From assembly GCF_043641665.1 (NCBI RefSeq), contig NC_092191.1, positions 17,143,501 through 17,207,500 on the forward strand: DNA of 64,000 nt. Direction: 5' to 3'. The DNA comes from Enoplosus armatus (taxonomy: Eukaryota; Chordata; Actinopteri; Centrarchiformes; Enoplosidae). Numbering within the stretch: the stretch's first letter is position 1; each line of letters opens with the position of its first letter. This document shows, piece by piece, positions 1 through 12,500 of the stretch. The position numbers and the translations under genes were made by a program. The notes under the pieces were generated by a model. The model was not told the DNA's origin and did not search any database. It saw only the letters and a list, made by a program, of their open reading frames with translations.

Positions 1-623
1 AAAGAGGACAATCAAACATCACATCACGGTGAGACCCCACCCAATAGCCATCAAGGCATGCCAGTTCTGTTACTGTCCTTGGTCATGGTGCTGTGAATAC
101 ATGACAGAAATACCAGCGAGAGATTAATCCTGACAGAAATGCAGACGAAAAAGCAGAGAGATGAGAGATCAGAATGCAAAGAATAAAAGATGAGGCAGAG
201 AAAAAGAGGGCGGCTGCAGCACCAGTACTTTCACACATCTTTTGTCGTGGTACCGTATTGATTGCTGCAGGAGATGGTGTCTTTTTGCCCTCCACATTTC
301 ACTGTAAAGTGTGATCACAGAAATGGATACAGAGCAGCAGGGCAGGGACCTTTCAGTTTCCATGATCACTTTGTCATGTTTACCTCTATACAGCAGACGC
401 CACTTTAGGTGAGATGGTAGGAATGTACAGCATACACTTGTACATTGATATGACTGGCAGAATGAGCTGGAGAAAAATATCGTGTGCAAGCAGTGCAGCA
501 GTATCCATTTGAGTGCTACAGCCTGTCACTGTGTGTCCCCATCAGATTCAATCAGGAGGGAAAGCTACGGTATCAGCAAACTAGAGAGTACAGCTGTGCT
601 CACTTAACCATCTTTCTGCATCT

Positions 624-625
<2 letters not shown>

Positions 626-690
<65 letters not shown>
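626..690. repeat. (CA)n microsatellite
   Basis: An uninterrupted CA tract of about 65 bases is seen directly. It creates spurious His-Thr and Cys-Val reading frames on both strands that are not genes. Confidence 0.98.
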
Positions 691-693
<3 letters not shown>

Positions 694-1092
694 TTGATCT
701 CTGCGAAGGTGACAAGCAGAGGAGCAAACACAGTCGTCCCAAGAGAGTCGTCACAACAAAAACTGACATAAAAAGTTACCAGTAATAGAAAGGCAGAGCC
801 TGCTTGGTGCAGTCCAAGTGTTAGTATTACTATGGCGACGGAGAACGGACCGGCACCATTTCCACAGCTGATATCCTAATGCACAACAACATGATTAACA
901 AAGCAACGAAGCATAATACCACCACAGACATGATGACTGTAGAGAAAGGAAGTCACTATTTCCAAGAAACAAAAAAACCCTACAGGCACAGCACTCATTA
1001 GCTTTAAAAATGATAGCAGGTCTGTCTTTTAAAGGGGACTCGCACATGATAAATCAAAAATAATGGACTAACATAATGGCTAAATCAGCTCA

Positions 1093-1094
<2 letters not shown>

Positions 1095-1150
<56 letters not shown>
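1095..1150. repeat. (TG)n microsatellite
   Basis: A pure TG tract of about 56 bases. It lies 400 bp from the CA tract at 626-690 and in complementary orientation, so the two could pair as a large imperfect hairpin. Confidence 0.98.
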
Positions 1151-1153
<3 letters not shown>

Positions 1154-2251
1154 AGATCACTCTTAGCCTGCAGTCCAATCTTAATCTAAGTCTCGTGATC
1201 AGGCTGCTGTTAGTTCTCTGACCGGGGGGGGCTGCAGTGGCCTCACAGAGATTTAGAACCACTGCAACTCACAACTGTGATACGCCGACACAGGAACAAA
1301 AGTGCACTTGCGAAACACTCATAATGAGCAGCAATCTGTGGTTTACACCTGCCTCCACCTCTGCGCAGTGACTCACGACTGGTCCTGCTTTGTGTTTGTG
1401 CATGTATCAGACACATTTCTGACTCTAAAAAGTGGCCTCTGGGGACCTCCAGGGTCCTAAAGAGGATTCAGGAGTTATTCTTACTGCTTACTCCTACCAC
1501 AATAACAGAATCTCCACCCTGTGGTTACCCCCTCATGCAATCATATATATATAATCTATACAAAATAAGTCATATCTGACGACAAACAATCTTCTCAGAT
1601 ACTCAGGAGGAAAGCTTATAAACACAGACATCTGTAGTCTCCTGCACAGTGCAGATGTTTCATTTGAATGTTTTGGGGGTCTGAATTGATTTAATTTTCT
1701 GCAGCTGCAGAGAATTTTGCAGTAGGCTCGTGGTCACTCACTGTGGAACAGCTAAGGCAAGAACAGGAAAGTAATTTAGGCAGCTTTAATGGAAAGGAGC
1801 AGACTATAAGAATGTCTCTGAACAATGTTATGCTATTGTTGGATGATATTATCTTAATGAACATTTTATTTAGCTTGGAATCATGCAAATCTCATACCGA
1901 CACCAGCAACCTACATTTGTTTAGATGCAGTGAGGACTGAATATTTAGATTATGGCATGTCAAAATAAAATTCAGAACAGACAAGAGACCTTCATCATTT
2001 CAGAGTGGGCAATAATAAATTGACTTATACTGTATTTACAAGTTTTACCAAACACAATTTCCTGTTTCCTGTATATGACCAGTTCTGCAACTTAAACAGG
2101 AATTAACAAGATATACCTAACTGTATTCAAGACTTTCCAAATAAAACGTCAGGTATCTTCAGGCTTTTTCTTGCAGACGTGGAAATTAAAGTAAGCAACA
2201 CCACCACCCACAGAAAGACCCCTGAGCCGAGTGTCTGCCAGCAGCGCCTAC

Positions 2252-2332
2252 CTGCAGATCCGCTCCTTGCAGTCTACAGTCCATGTACTTTTCCCACGCG
2301 AATGACAGCTCAGTCTGATGTGGACTGGCCAT
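2252..2332 (-). CDS. Candidate first coding exon of unidentified minus-strand gene
   Basis: On the minus strand an ATG at 2332-2330 in a good context (GACGACATGG) opens 27 codons rich in ordinary protein residues (for example SFAWEKYMDCRLQGADLQ) and runs in phase into a GTAGGC donor at 2251. A CAG acceptor lies about 100 nt upstream near 2430, and a possible non-coding first exon lies near 3972-4130. The human order places LYST, on the same strand, just beyond the 3' end of NID1, so position suggests lyst. However, the peptide does not resemble the start of mammalian LYST as I know it, and I do not recognise the protein. Further exons would lie outside the window. It could also be a chance open frame. 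Confidence 0.35.
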
Positions 2333-3971
2333 GTCGTCCACACATACAGGTACAACACCAGTCAGGGCGTCGAGGAAGTCAGGAATGACAAAATTCTCCT
2401 TTTGGTTTCCTTCCTAATCCTCCAGGTGGCTGAAAGTGTCCCGGGCAGCACCGACCGAAGCCCCAACTGTTCTCCTGAGTCATTCATAGCAGATTCATGA
2501 TTCACTGCGCTGCTTTGCCACTTATAAAATGTGCTTCTGCAGAAAAATACAAAGTGTCAAGGGTTAGCAAAACAGAAGTAGCTGACAAAGCCACTTTCGC
2601 TTTTGCCCACGAATTCAGAGACACTGACAGTTGTAACGTCAACGTTATATGACGCACTTGAACTTGACTTTAACCTGAAACTTTAGCCAAACGAGCTTGA
2701 CACACTGTAGCATAACCAAAACAAAACGGACTCAAGAAATACACTCAGCTAGCTAGCTAGGTATCTGACAGAGCCTGCGTCAAGTCCACATGCATGTTGA
2801 AGCGACTCATTTCCGATATCGGATTTTATTTTCAAAATAAAAGCATATACCTTGGTACTAAAGGTGATTATATTTAAGACTATAATTTCACTAGAAATCT
2901 CAATAAAAACATTTCAATTTGATGATTACTACATTCAAACAATGAAGGCTTACAATGCTCACAAATATGTGTACTTGAAAGGCAGTAATAATTTATGTGT
3001 ACAAGTCTAATTTGAAGGGTGTTAAGGATAATTAGAATGGCCATTTTGTCTCTATAATTACAAACGACTCATAGTAAATAAAGCTAAAGCAAACAATATG
3101 CATATAAAAGTAATAGTAAAGCATTTACTCCCATAATTCAAAATGAGTCAGTAGTGAGGTGATTCCCACCATGCCAAACCTGTGAACAGGGCAATTTCTT
3201 AAAATGATTAACCCAATAAGCATGGCGTTATACTACTGGGTGGAAGCCACTTGTTAAATGCATTTATTTTCTCTGCTGTTAAATGACAAAATAACATATC
3301 TTTCAGATGCATGGTCAAACCATCAAATCAGCAGTCATCTCAAATATTCAAGGTTTCTATTAATATGACTCAAAACATATTTTCAACACTTAGATACCAA
3401 AGTCTACAGATAAAACATATTTATTGTATGTCATGTAGGATGAACTTTATTAAAGCGATAATTATGAGAATAATAATAGTAATTCACCCAAGGGTATCAC
3501 TCTTAATGTAATCAAGCCATTGTTTTTGGGAATACATGCATTCTAGTCTTCAATAGCATAGTTTATTGTTATTGTTAGCAATTCATGTTTTATTTTGAAA
3601 GTTCTGCTCGATAGTTGTGTTTATTGTTCTAGCTACCTTGACCACAAGATGCAGCAAGAAAGCTCGATAATTTTAACCATATTATTTGCATAAATGCAAC
3701 ATTAGCCTCAGAGCAGCTATACATAATATTTTCTACAAGAACTAGATTCATTTTCCGAAATTTTAGTTATTTTGCTAACAAGCAAATGTTAGCTGTTATG
3801 CTGGTTGTTGTATCGCATCGCACTGTGTGTATGGCAGCTGTCAAAACTGTGTAGCAGAGGGAAACACATCGTTAACGGCCTTTATATAAGCACACGGCCC
3901 GGCTATAGCTACATCTTTCTTACATTCATAATATCCATTTCCGAATGGGAAAAAATAATTTCCATACATAC

Positions 3972-4130
3972 CTTGGTTTCCCATAAATTAAAGCCAGCTA
4001 ATGCTAGCCTTCGATCAGCAGGGACAACGTAGTGTGAGTTTGCCCTCAGCGCTGACTGCAAGACAACCCCGTACAATACCGCCCTTTGCTTGCCGTTAGA
4101 ACCTCCCAAGAACGTCAACGGCTGAGTGAG
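3972..4130 (-). other. Possible non-coding first exon / promoter of a minus-strand gene
   Basis: The minus strand has a GTATGT donor directly after 3972. The sequence upstream of it (to about 4130) is comparatively CpG-containing and stays open in one frame without an ATG. This would suit a 5' UTR exon spliced to the candidate coding exon at 2252-2332. The transcription start is not defined by any motif I can see, so the upstream limit is approximate. Confidence 0.25.
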
Positions 4131-4939
4131 GGAAGCAAATGTCTTGAACGTTTCAAGTTAAGTTTGTCGGTGACATTTTTCATTTGTATTGAAATTCCAA
4201 ATTTCGACAGTAAGTAACTTGACCTACAATTATCGTATTTGAGTCCTCTAGATAAAGAAAATCTGAGCTTTTAGTCGTCTGGTGAATCTGACACGAATGT
4301 GATTCAGCATGTTAAAATGAAAGCGGACTCTGTCTCCCATTTATAAATTAATTAATCCATAAAACTAATTTATACTTTTTTTTTAAAATCTGTGCTGGCC
4401 AGGGCAAAATATTCCTCGCAGACAAGTTTGAGGGTCATGATTTCATAAATCCTAACAGGCGCTCACAGCCGGTGACATGCCCACTGACTCCTGTTTTGCT
4501 TCCCATTGGATAACACACAACTAATTCCCCAATCAATCAAAGCATTTCGTCCAGGGACGGTGGTGCGTTTGTTGAGTCTCTGTAAAGTGTCCATGCAGTT
4601 GTTGCTTGTTTAGATTGGAAGATGTTAAGACTCTTTCAGTCCCAGTCGGAATAATACAATTATATAAAAGAATTATTGTTTTGTCAATATGTGTAAGATG
4701 ATTGATGAAACAAGGAGATATTTTAACATTTCACATACAACCCACCACACACAATGATTATTCACAAAGTACAGCGTGTAGTTATGATTGAGTTCTGTCC
4801 TCCATCTTTGGAGTAGCACACGTTTACTTCCTGTTTAATGAGACATTAAGCTGTAAGTCTTAATACGTACTGTACATACCTTTCAGTTTTGGTGTGGAGA
4901 ATGGATTTCCCAAGTTTGTGTGTAAAATCATTTATGATT

Positions 4940-5112
4940 GCATATTAATTAGAGACAAAACAATTGCTGATTAATCATTTAGCTGAATGACCGAAAATTT
5001 ACTGGCAACTATTTTGCTTCAAGGAAACATTCCCTAGGTCCACTTGTCAATAGTGAGGATTTGCTGCTTTTATTTGTCTTATAGTAAACTGAAAATCTTT
5101 AGATTTGGAGTG
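4940..5112 (-). repeat. Interspersed teleost repeat, reversed copy
   Basis: The stretch contains 'ACAATTGCTGATTAATCATTT' -like sequence and then 'TTTGTCTTATAGTAAACTG'. Both match, in reverse, a repeat that recurs in this window at 24563, 41852, 44229 and 51845. The family name is not known to me; it is a short, diverged, non-coding element common in fish genomes. Confidence 0.5.
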
Positions 5113-6438
5113 ATAGTCACACAAAACAAGCAATTTGATGAAATCACATTGGGCTCTACAACATGTTTTACATTTTGTGGGCGACAATAATCAATAATAA
5201 AAATTAAGATTTCAGCTCATGAGGTAAATGTACCATATTCCGAGTTTATTTACAGCCCCTTAATGCACCACTGACGTAAGCAAGTGTCTCCCTTTTTGCG
5301 GCAACATACAGCCTGTTGGGGGTGGCAGCATTTTGTGTCCTTTATTTTAACAAAGCAGAAACGCCAGCCCATTGACACATTGCATGCATTTGGAAGCAGG
5401 CCACATGAGAACAACAAAGCACATGCCTCTTTTTTTCCGCACTTACAGGCAGGTTACAGGTTACTGTATTACTTTTTCAGCAACATGATAGGCCTGGCCG
5501 TCAGTCCAGTGTCCTGGGAAATTAAATCCACTCAGTGTAACGTTTCGTCCCTTCTTCCAGCGGTCCGTTATTCGGGCAAACTTCTACTTAATGAATTAGA
5601 AATAAATGACCTTGTGGGGGGTAAAAACTACATTAATGTATACCGTATAACAAAGGAGAGGGAAAGTACTATAATTTAAAAAGTAATTCATGCTGCTTCA
5701 TGGGCCACACACACTTCTATGGAAATATTTGAATAATAGCAGGATTTAGGGACCGACAAACATTTAGATATTCTACATTTACATAAATGTTGCTGTAGAC
5801 AGGTCATTTGTTCACCCATGGTAGGCACTGTACATGACAAGCTATCACCTATTCGCAAGGTTTACTTTGGCGGCACCTACCGCAACACAACAAATATGGA
5901 TTTGTAATTAACTGTACCCAACACACGGTGTCGCTATAATTGCACTAAAGCCACAGACACAGCAGACCAACATGTTAGAAAAATGTGTATTCTTTTACTG
6001 CCCAGCATGTAAACTCATCCCACCAGCGTGTACAGACACTAGTCATACTCCACAATAATACTTCCACGAGATGAGCTAATCCAAACATGCCACAGTGTAA
6101 CACAGCTGACATGAGATGATGTCATGCATTGCTGTGATGAATTTCACATTAAATTATGTATCCCTTGAGCTTTGTTCTCAGTTTATGTGCACTCAGGAAA
6201 AGACAAAATAATAGTGTTTATATTTACAATTCTCAAAGGCAGCTGTGGTTTTATAAAGGCAATGGGAAATGTAAAAATGTAGATAAGCGTAACACTGAGC
6301 GATAAAAGGCACAGTAAGTTCATCTCTGGTTTTCAGTGGCATTTTCAGCAGCTATAGTTTAGTAATGCTGAGTGGCTCCTAATTTTTGCGGTCACAACAT
6401 CCAAACAGTGTCAACTCTCAGAGCGCAGCCGCCTCCTT
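5113..6438 (-). other. 3' flank and probable 3' UTR of nid1
   Basis: The sequence lies immediately downstream of the nid1 stop codon on the minus strand. Minus-strand AATAAA motifs (TTTATT on the plus strand) occur at 5341-5346 and about 5246-5251, so a 3' UTR of about 1.1-1.2 kb is plausible. A 131-codon plus-strand frame at 5284-5679 has no protein-like features and is not taken as a gene. Confidence 0.4.
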
Positions 6439-6569
6439 TCAGTACCCGCTGTCTCTCTCCACGCAGCCCACAACCACTGCGTTGTCGGGACATTTGCAGG
6501 AGCGGCCGGTGGGGGTTGCTAAACAGAGGTGAGTACAGCCCCCGTTGTTCACAGCACAGTAGTTTTGTC
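6439..6569 (-). CDS. nid1: nid1 exon 20: terminal EGF module and stop
   Basis: Encodes [19 protein letters not shown] and ends with a TGA at 6441-6439. Nidogen-2 lacks this last EGF module, so its presence supports the nid1 call. It is joined in phase 1 to the CPSG end of exon 19. Confidence 0.95.
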
Positions 6570-9500
6570 CTGGCGGAAGGAAAACATAAACTCTTATTAA
6601 TAAGGGACATTCCAGGACATTTGTATAAATCATAAGCCACCATAGCAGGGAAAAGCAGGAAACGGTCTCTTTGCTGTTTGTTCAACCGATATATACATAC
6701 TTAAAGGAAACCCATAGCAAACTCCAGATGTTGGAGGCCCCCCTCTCCCTTGGCTCCACATTCCCTGGCTTTATGCATGCTGCCTTATCTAGAAGGGAGG
6801 ATGAGGCCTGGTGCTGCACAGTAACATCAGTAATCCCTTCACGTAATGATGAATTCTAGCTGCAGAATTCAGGTCGAGGAGTGAACCTGCGATTTTTCTT
6901 GTTACACACGACGGTCACAAAACTGGGCTGCTAGGTCCCGAAGAGTGAAGGCAATGGATAGTAAGCCTGACTCAAAGGTAGCCCCCAAATGTACAAGGGT
7001 CAAGCTATTTCTAGAAATGGGTCTGAAGTGAGGCTGCACATCAGTGCTAGATGCAGTAAAAAGGTGACTTCAGCCGTGGAAAGAGTGTTTTCTCACCAGT
7101 TGCTTGGTAAATAAAAATTTCACTGAAGACTTCAAGAGGAAACATTTTAAGGGGAATTCACGAGAATACATGGCCCTGTTGCACCCTCACAACTGGCATA
7201 TTTACCTGAAGGACACTGGGCATAGGCAGTGGCGATCCCATATAGCTTGGTCCGTTTCTGAGGCTGGAACTCGTCTGACTCCCTGCCGGTTGAACGGTCC
7301 ACAGCCACCACGGCATCCCTGTTGTAAACACAAGCGGCACAAGAGTTTAGCAATCCGGGACTATCCCAGCTTGAGAAATGTTAGCATCCTGCCTCCTTGT
7401 GTTTTGTATAAAGTCTGTCAAGAGTGAGTAAGGGTTAGTGTAGATTTCTTGGCCATTACTAACATAGTTTGTGTCCCTCCCCCACCACCAACACCACCAC
7501 CACCTCTCAACCTTCTCTAGCCCTGGCAAGATCAGAGGGAGGCCCTGAGCAGGTCACTCACAGACGCTGAGGCTGAGAAATTGCAAGCAGCTGCCACTTT
7601 TTAAGATGCTTCCTCACCCCACACACACACACACACACACAAATAGTCACACCAACCCCCGCCTTTTTGCAGTGGCTAACATACAGAATCAGCCGCATGG
7701 GAAGAAAGCTCCACAGTCTTCAGAGTGGGAGTGTCCGACATCAAGGGCCCGTGCTTGAAGTGTGGGGAGCTTTTTAACCTCTGACCTACCCTCTCCTTCC
7801 TCCACCTTGACAGATCTGGATTCTTACATTGCACAGTGGACCATGGATAAAGCCTGCACTATGTCCTTGATGCTATAAATTCCAGTGTGTAGTAATTTAG
7901 GACCATTTAGAACCAAGCTACACGAGAACTCTGGCTAAACCCCCAACCACAAAATTAGTTTTACTTACATCCCATGTGTTGTCATTGGATAAAAAGCTAG
8001 ACTTCAAAAATGTTCATGATAATACAAAAAGACAAACCTCCGCCAGTCAGTGTAGTAGATGTTCTTCCCAAAAGACGTGATTCCAAAAGGGTACTGGATC
8101 CCCTCCATAACCTTTCTGCGGTCACCCCTGCCAGGATGCATGCACTCCATTTTATGTGTGCCTGCAGGCGAGAGATTACTCTTATTGCTGATCACAAGGC
8201 AGACATCGTTTCATAGATGAGTCATCTGTCTGAAATCTACAGTACCTGCATCTGCCCAACAAAGCAGAGAGCTCTGAAAGTCGTAAGTCAAGCCGTTTGG
8301 CAGGCTGAGATCGTCCTTCACCAGCACCCTTCTGTTGGATCCATCCATGTAAGAGGTCTCGATCTTGGGGGCATCGCGGTTCCAATCGGCCCAGTATAGA
8401 TTACTGTTGTAAGGACAGGTGTGGAGTCAGTTCACTGTCATCCTGAACAGATTCAAATTACTGGTAGATTTTAACTTCTTCTGCCAACAAATCAGATTCA
8501 TTAACAGCTGCTGTACCAGTATCAAACCTGTTGCTAAGCTCCTCGTGAGTACCAAAGACGGATGATTTTTTGATTAATGTATTACATATTCACATAAACT
8601 TATCCTATCTAGGTGTGTATTTACAAAGACTAGTTCATTTTGGGACATACACTTATTTGCTGTCTTGCCAGGAGTTATATGAGAAGATCCTTATCACTCT
8701 CTAACTCTTGTTGAACTACTCCTTTAAATGTGTACAGCCCAATCAGAACTGAGGGGGGATGGATTTGCTTATAACAAATTAACTAAAAAAAGTCCCTTAT
8801 CTCACTTGCAGTATGCTAAAGAAAGTAAGTAAAGTAAAGCATATACGTTTTATGTGAAACAATACACACCCATTGGGAGAGTCAGTGATAATAGCACGGG
8901 GGTTGACAAGATCAGAGTCTACAATGACACGACGCTGAGACCCGTCCAAAGAGGCCACCTCGATGCGATCCTTCACAGAGTCCGTCCAGAACATAGTTCG
9001 TCCCAAGTGGTCGATGGCGATACCCTCTGGGCTATCCAAATCTGGTGAGAGGTTACATATTGCTTTACGAAAACCGCCTCCTGATTCACACATGGCTGAA
9101 AATGAAAGAGAACCAGCAGAGAGGGTAAAAGTGAACAGCCACGCTACCTGATCTAATGACCGCAATGGGCTCTCCCCCCTGGATGCTGGCCTTGCTGATT
9201 GAGGGAGATGTGATTTCAGTCCAGTAGACCATTTTCTCCACACAGTCATAGGCCACTCCGATGATTACCTTCTCCTGCGGAGGGGTCAGCAACCAACAAT
9301 CTTTGTAGTGCACTTCACTTGTTCAAACACGAGAGATAAAAACAGATGCAGCAGATGTGTTTTTGTGGACATTAACGTCTAGACATAAATCCAAACAAAC
9401 AGAGCCACACACTGAGCGTGGCCAGACATCAGACCAGCTGGTTTGGAAATCAGCGTAACAAGAAATGCAGATTGCAATACCAAAGATGTCGGACTGATGT

Positions 9501-12500
9501 TAGTAATTAGGCTGAATGTCTCCATGTGCCTCCAATAAAGCGCAGGCCTTGAATGCATGAAGCAGATGGGGAAATCGCAGAGCTAGAATGCAAGTACTAT
9601 TACCAGCAAGGGAGCGACCTGTGTGAGAGGCTGATCTGAAATCCAAACATACTGTAGACTCTTTTGATTGATGTTGATTTCTCGAGAAAAATCCGAATGA
9701 TCACACATCCCAAAAAATCCTGACTTGACATTGTGCCTTTACTCACAAGTGCTTATTGTACAGCTGCGATCTTCTGTTTCATGAACAAAAAAGCCCATTA
9801 AAATCTCTCAGAAAAATATTGGCATCAAGAGGAAATAAAATTCCTGGAAAATCTACAACCAAAATAAAAATGGATCACACTGCTCAGACTGCTTTTAGAA
9901 AGTCCTCTCAAGTTCATTTAAAGAAACTTACAGGGAGATGGAGGATAGGCTTGGCATCGTCCTTTTTCATATCGTAACCCTCCAGCGGGACATGCTCTAT
10001 CCTGCCGCTCTGGGCAAATAACAGGTGTGTTCCTGGAGGCAGGGGATGGACATCAGGTCGAGGGGTGGGTCCAACAGGTGGTGGCACACCACCATGGTCG
10101 ATACCTACGGGAGACAAACATGTTGTGGAGGGGAAACCGAGCGCAAATTTCACCAACAGAAACATTTTCTGGTCAACAAAACGACATATTTGGTCTTTTA
10201 ATACACAGTGAGAGACACTGTGGTCTCTTGTTGTCCACACTCACACATTGGTCTGCTGCCAGGCCCAGATTGAGTCCCAGGGATCTCCTGTCCGTTTCGG
10301 TCCACGCACCAGCAGTGTCCCGTGCTGCCGTGGCACTGCATGGGTTCATAGGCACCGTTCTCGTCACACACAGGGATGTACTGTCCAACGGGAGGCCGGG
10401 GGCCCCGCGGTGACCCACCCACGAGATTGTCTCTGTGGGTCTCACATTGTGTTTTTGTCCTCTCTGAAGAGAAACATTAAAAATAAGCTCCGCAGCAAAC
10501 ACAGATGCCCTGCAACAATGTCACAACCTTAGTCATAAGCTCATTTATATTTCCTTTTGTCCTCTGCTTTCAATTCAGTCACACAAAAACTCCCTGATCC
10601 CTCGTAAGACATGACAAATTCCTTTTGCTATCCAGAAGAAAATGAAAAACAGGTTCCAGCTGGCACCCATATACTCTGGTGAGGAACTCATTTCCAAACA
10701 CTCCTCTTCTCCAAATGGGTGGAATAAACAATGCTGAGAAGGGAAGTTATCCGTTTTCCATTCTTTTATTCATTTTCAATTCATTTATTTATTACTGAGT
10801 CTGCAACAAAATCAAAGAAAACTGTTACCAAAACTCCCCCGACAGATATCCAAAATAAACTTGTAGCAGCACAGAGTGAATGTTACCAGACTGAACATGG
10901 AGTCAAGTCAACTGACAGCGGTGTGCAGTAAGATGTTGGGTTTGCTTGTCAAAAAGTGATGGCATTCCAAAAGACTTACCTGGAGAGCAGTAGAAGCCGT
11001 CGCCATAGTAACCTGGCCTGCACTGGCAGGTAAATGATCCCTGGGTGTTGTAACACACGGCGTCCTGATGGCACCTGCCTGGCTGGCACTCATCTATGTC
11101 TTCAGGCAGGATAAAAGAGGGTGAGTGAGGACAGCGAAGAAGCCGTCTTCAACCGTACAGCTAAAATATTCTTTGTGTGTCCGTTTTGTTGTGTCCTTTT
11201 ATGGTCAGGGATCTACAGTGTGATCTGGATCTGTCTGTGCCCAGAACTGTCCTCGGAGCACAGAGCAACAAGCAAAGGCGTGGAAAGAATGGAAACTATG
11301 AATGAGTGCTACTGAGGACCAGCCAGAAAAAACTATACGCCGACCTCCACACATGAAACACCCATCTGCTTTTCATGTTTCACTGTTCAACCACTGCAGA
11401 TGTATTATGTAAGCAGTCTCACCTCCCCCTGCCCAGAGCAGATGGTTTAACAATTATACCCTTAAAGTCCATGTAATGGATTTGAAATCTGGACTATTTG
11501 TGTTAAAGGACTATCCTGTTGACTAGAAATACTTCACATTACTGCCAACCATTATCAAAACATGTCATATGATTTTGGACTGAGATATACCTTGCAGGCA
11601 GCCATTAGCTTCAGCAGACCTTTGTTGTCGTTGTCACATGATGAGGCAATTACAAGGAGGGGCTTTTTAAAACTCTCCTTGTAGGTGTAACAAAGGATGC
11701 TCAAGATTTCTGGATGAATGTCAATAATCATCGCCAGCAGCTACTAAAATCACAACTAGAAATATTTTTTTCCTTCCACTATGGTGATTCTCTGACAACA
11801 CAGCTTATGAATGCTAAGCTTTCTGGCAGGAAACTCAGATTTCACACTCTCCTTGCACACATCAATACGTATAAAGGCTGGAGTGTGCCACAGGTAAAAT
11901 GATACATTCATTAATGTTGTATGTTACGTAACCTTCGAATGAGGCCCATTTTGTAGATATTCTGACACCTACGAACTGAAAGCAGTGTATGCCTGTGATC
12001 ATTCTTCAGCACAAGCATGTACTGTGTTTGGTGTCTCTATGCAGTACCTTGGCAGATTCTACCATCTCCCACGAACCCTGGCAGGCAGGAGCAGATGTAG
12101 GACGAGCCTCCAGTGTAGCTGCACTGAGCACGCTCAGGAATGTCACAGTTATGGGTGCCTTGTTCACAGGCGTCCACGGGTCGATTAACCTCTGAGGAGA
12201 AGAAGACCAGAGAAGTACTGTTAATTTACTTTGGTATTTCGTAGTGATTAAGATGAGATCCTGATCCTGAAGTGACATCACATTAAACTTTTAGACAGTT
12301 GTTCTCTAACTCAATGGTATTTCCAAAAATGTTGAACTATTCCTTTAATATATGCGGGTTACAGCTGGTGACAAACAGAAACAGGACACCAGAAAAGTGA
12401 GAAAGGAAAGTTGAGGCCAGGCAGTGTGATGGACAGACTCACACTTACAAACAATCACACCTAATTACACTTTCTACTAGATAATCCCTGAAATTATAAT

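Larger units (their letters stand above)
1..2251. other. Non-coding stretch at left edge
   Basis: Apart from the two dinucleotide tracts I see no exon with good splice sites, no recognisable protein motif and no RNA gene here. If the candidate exon at 2252-2332 is real, this would be intron 2 of a minus-strand gene that continues to the left of the window. Confidence 0.5.

Noticed and set aside
2252..2332. Assigning the symbol lyst to the left-edge exon
   Set aside because: Synteny fits, but the peptide does not resemble the conserved LYST N-terminus, so the name would be a guess.
5284..5679. 131-codon plus-strand frame downstream of nid1
   Set aside because: No recognisable motif, no splice context, composition like translated non-coding DNA, and it overlaps the probable nid1 3' UTR on the other strand.
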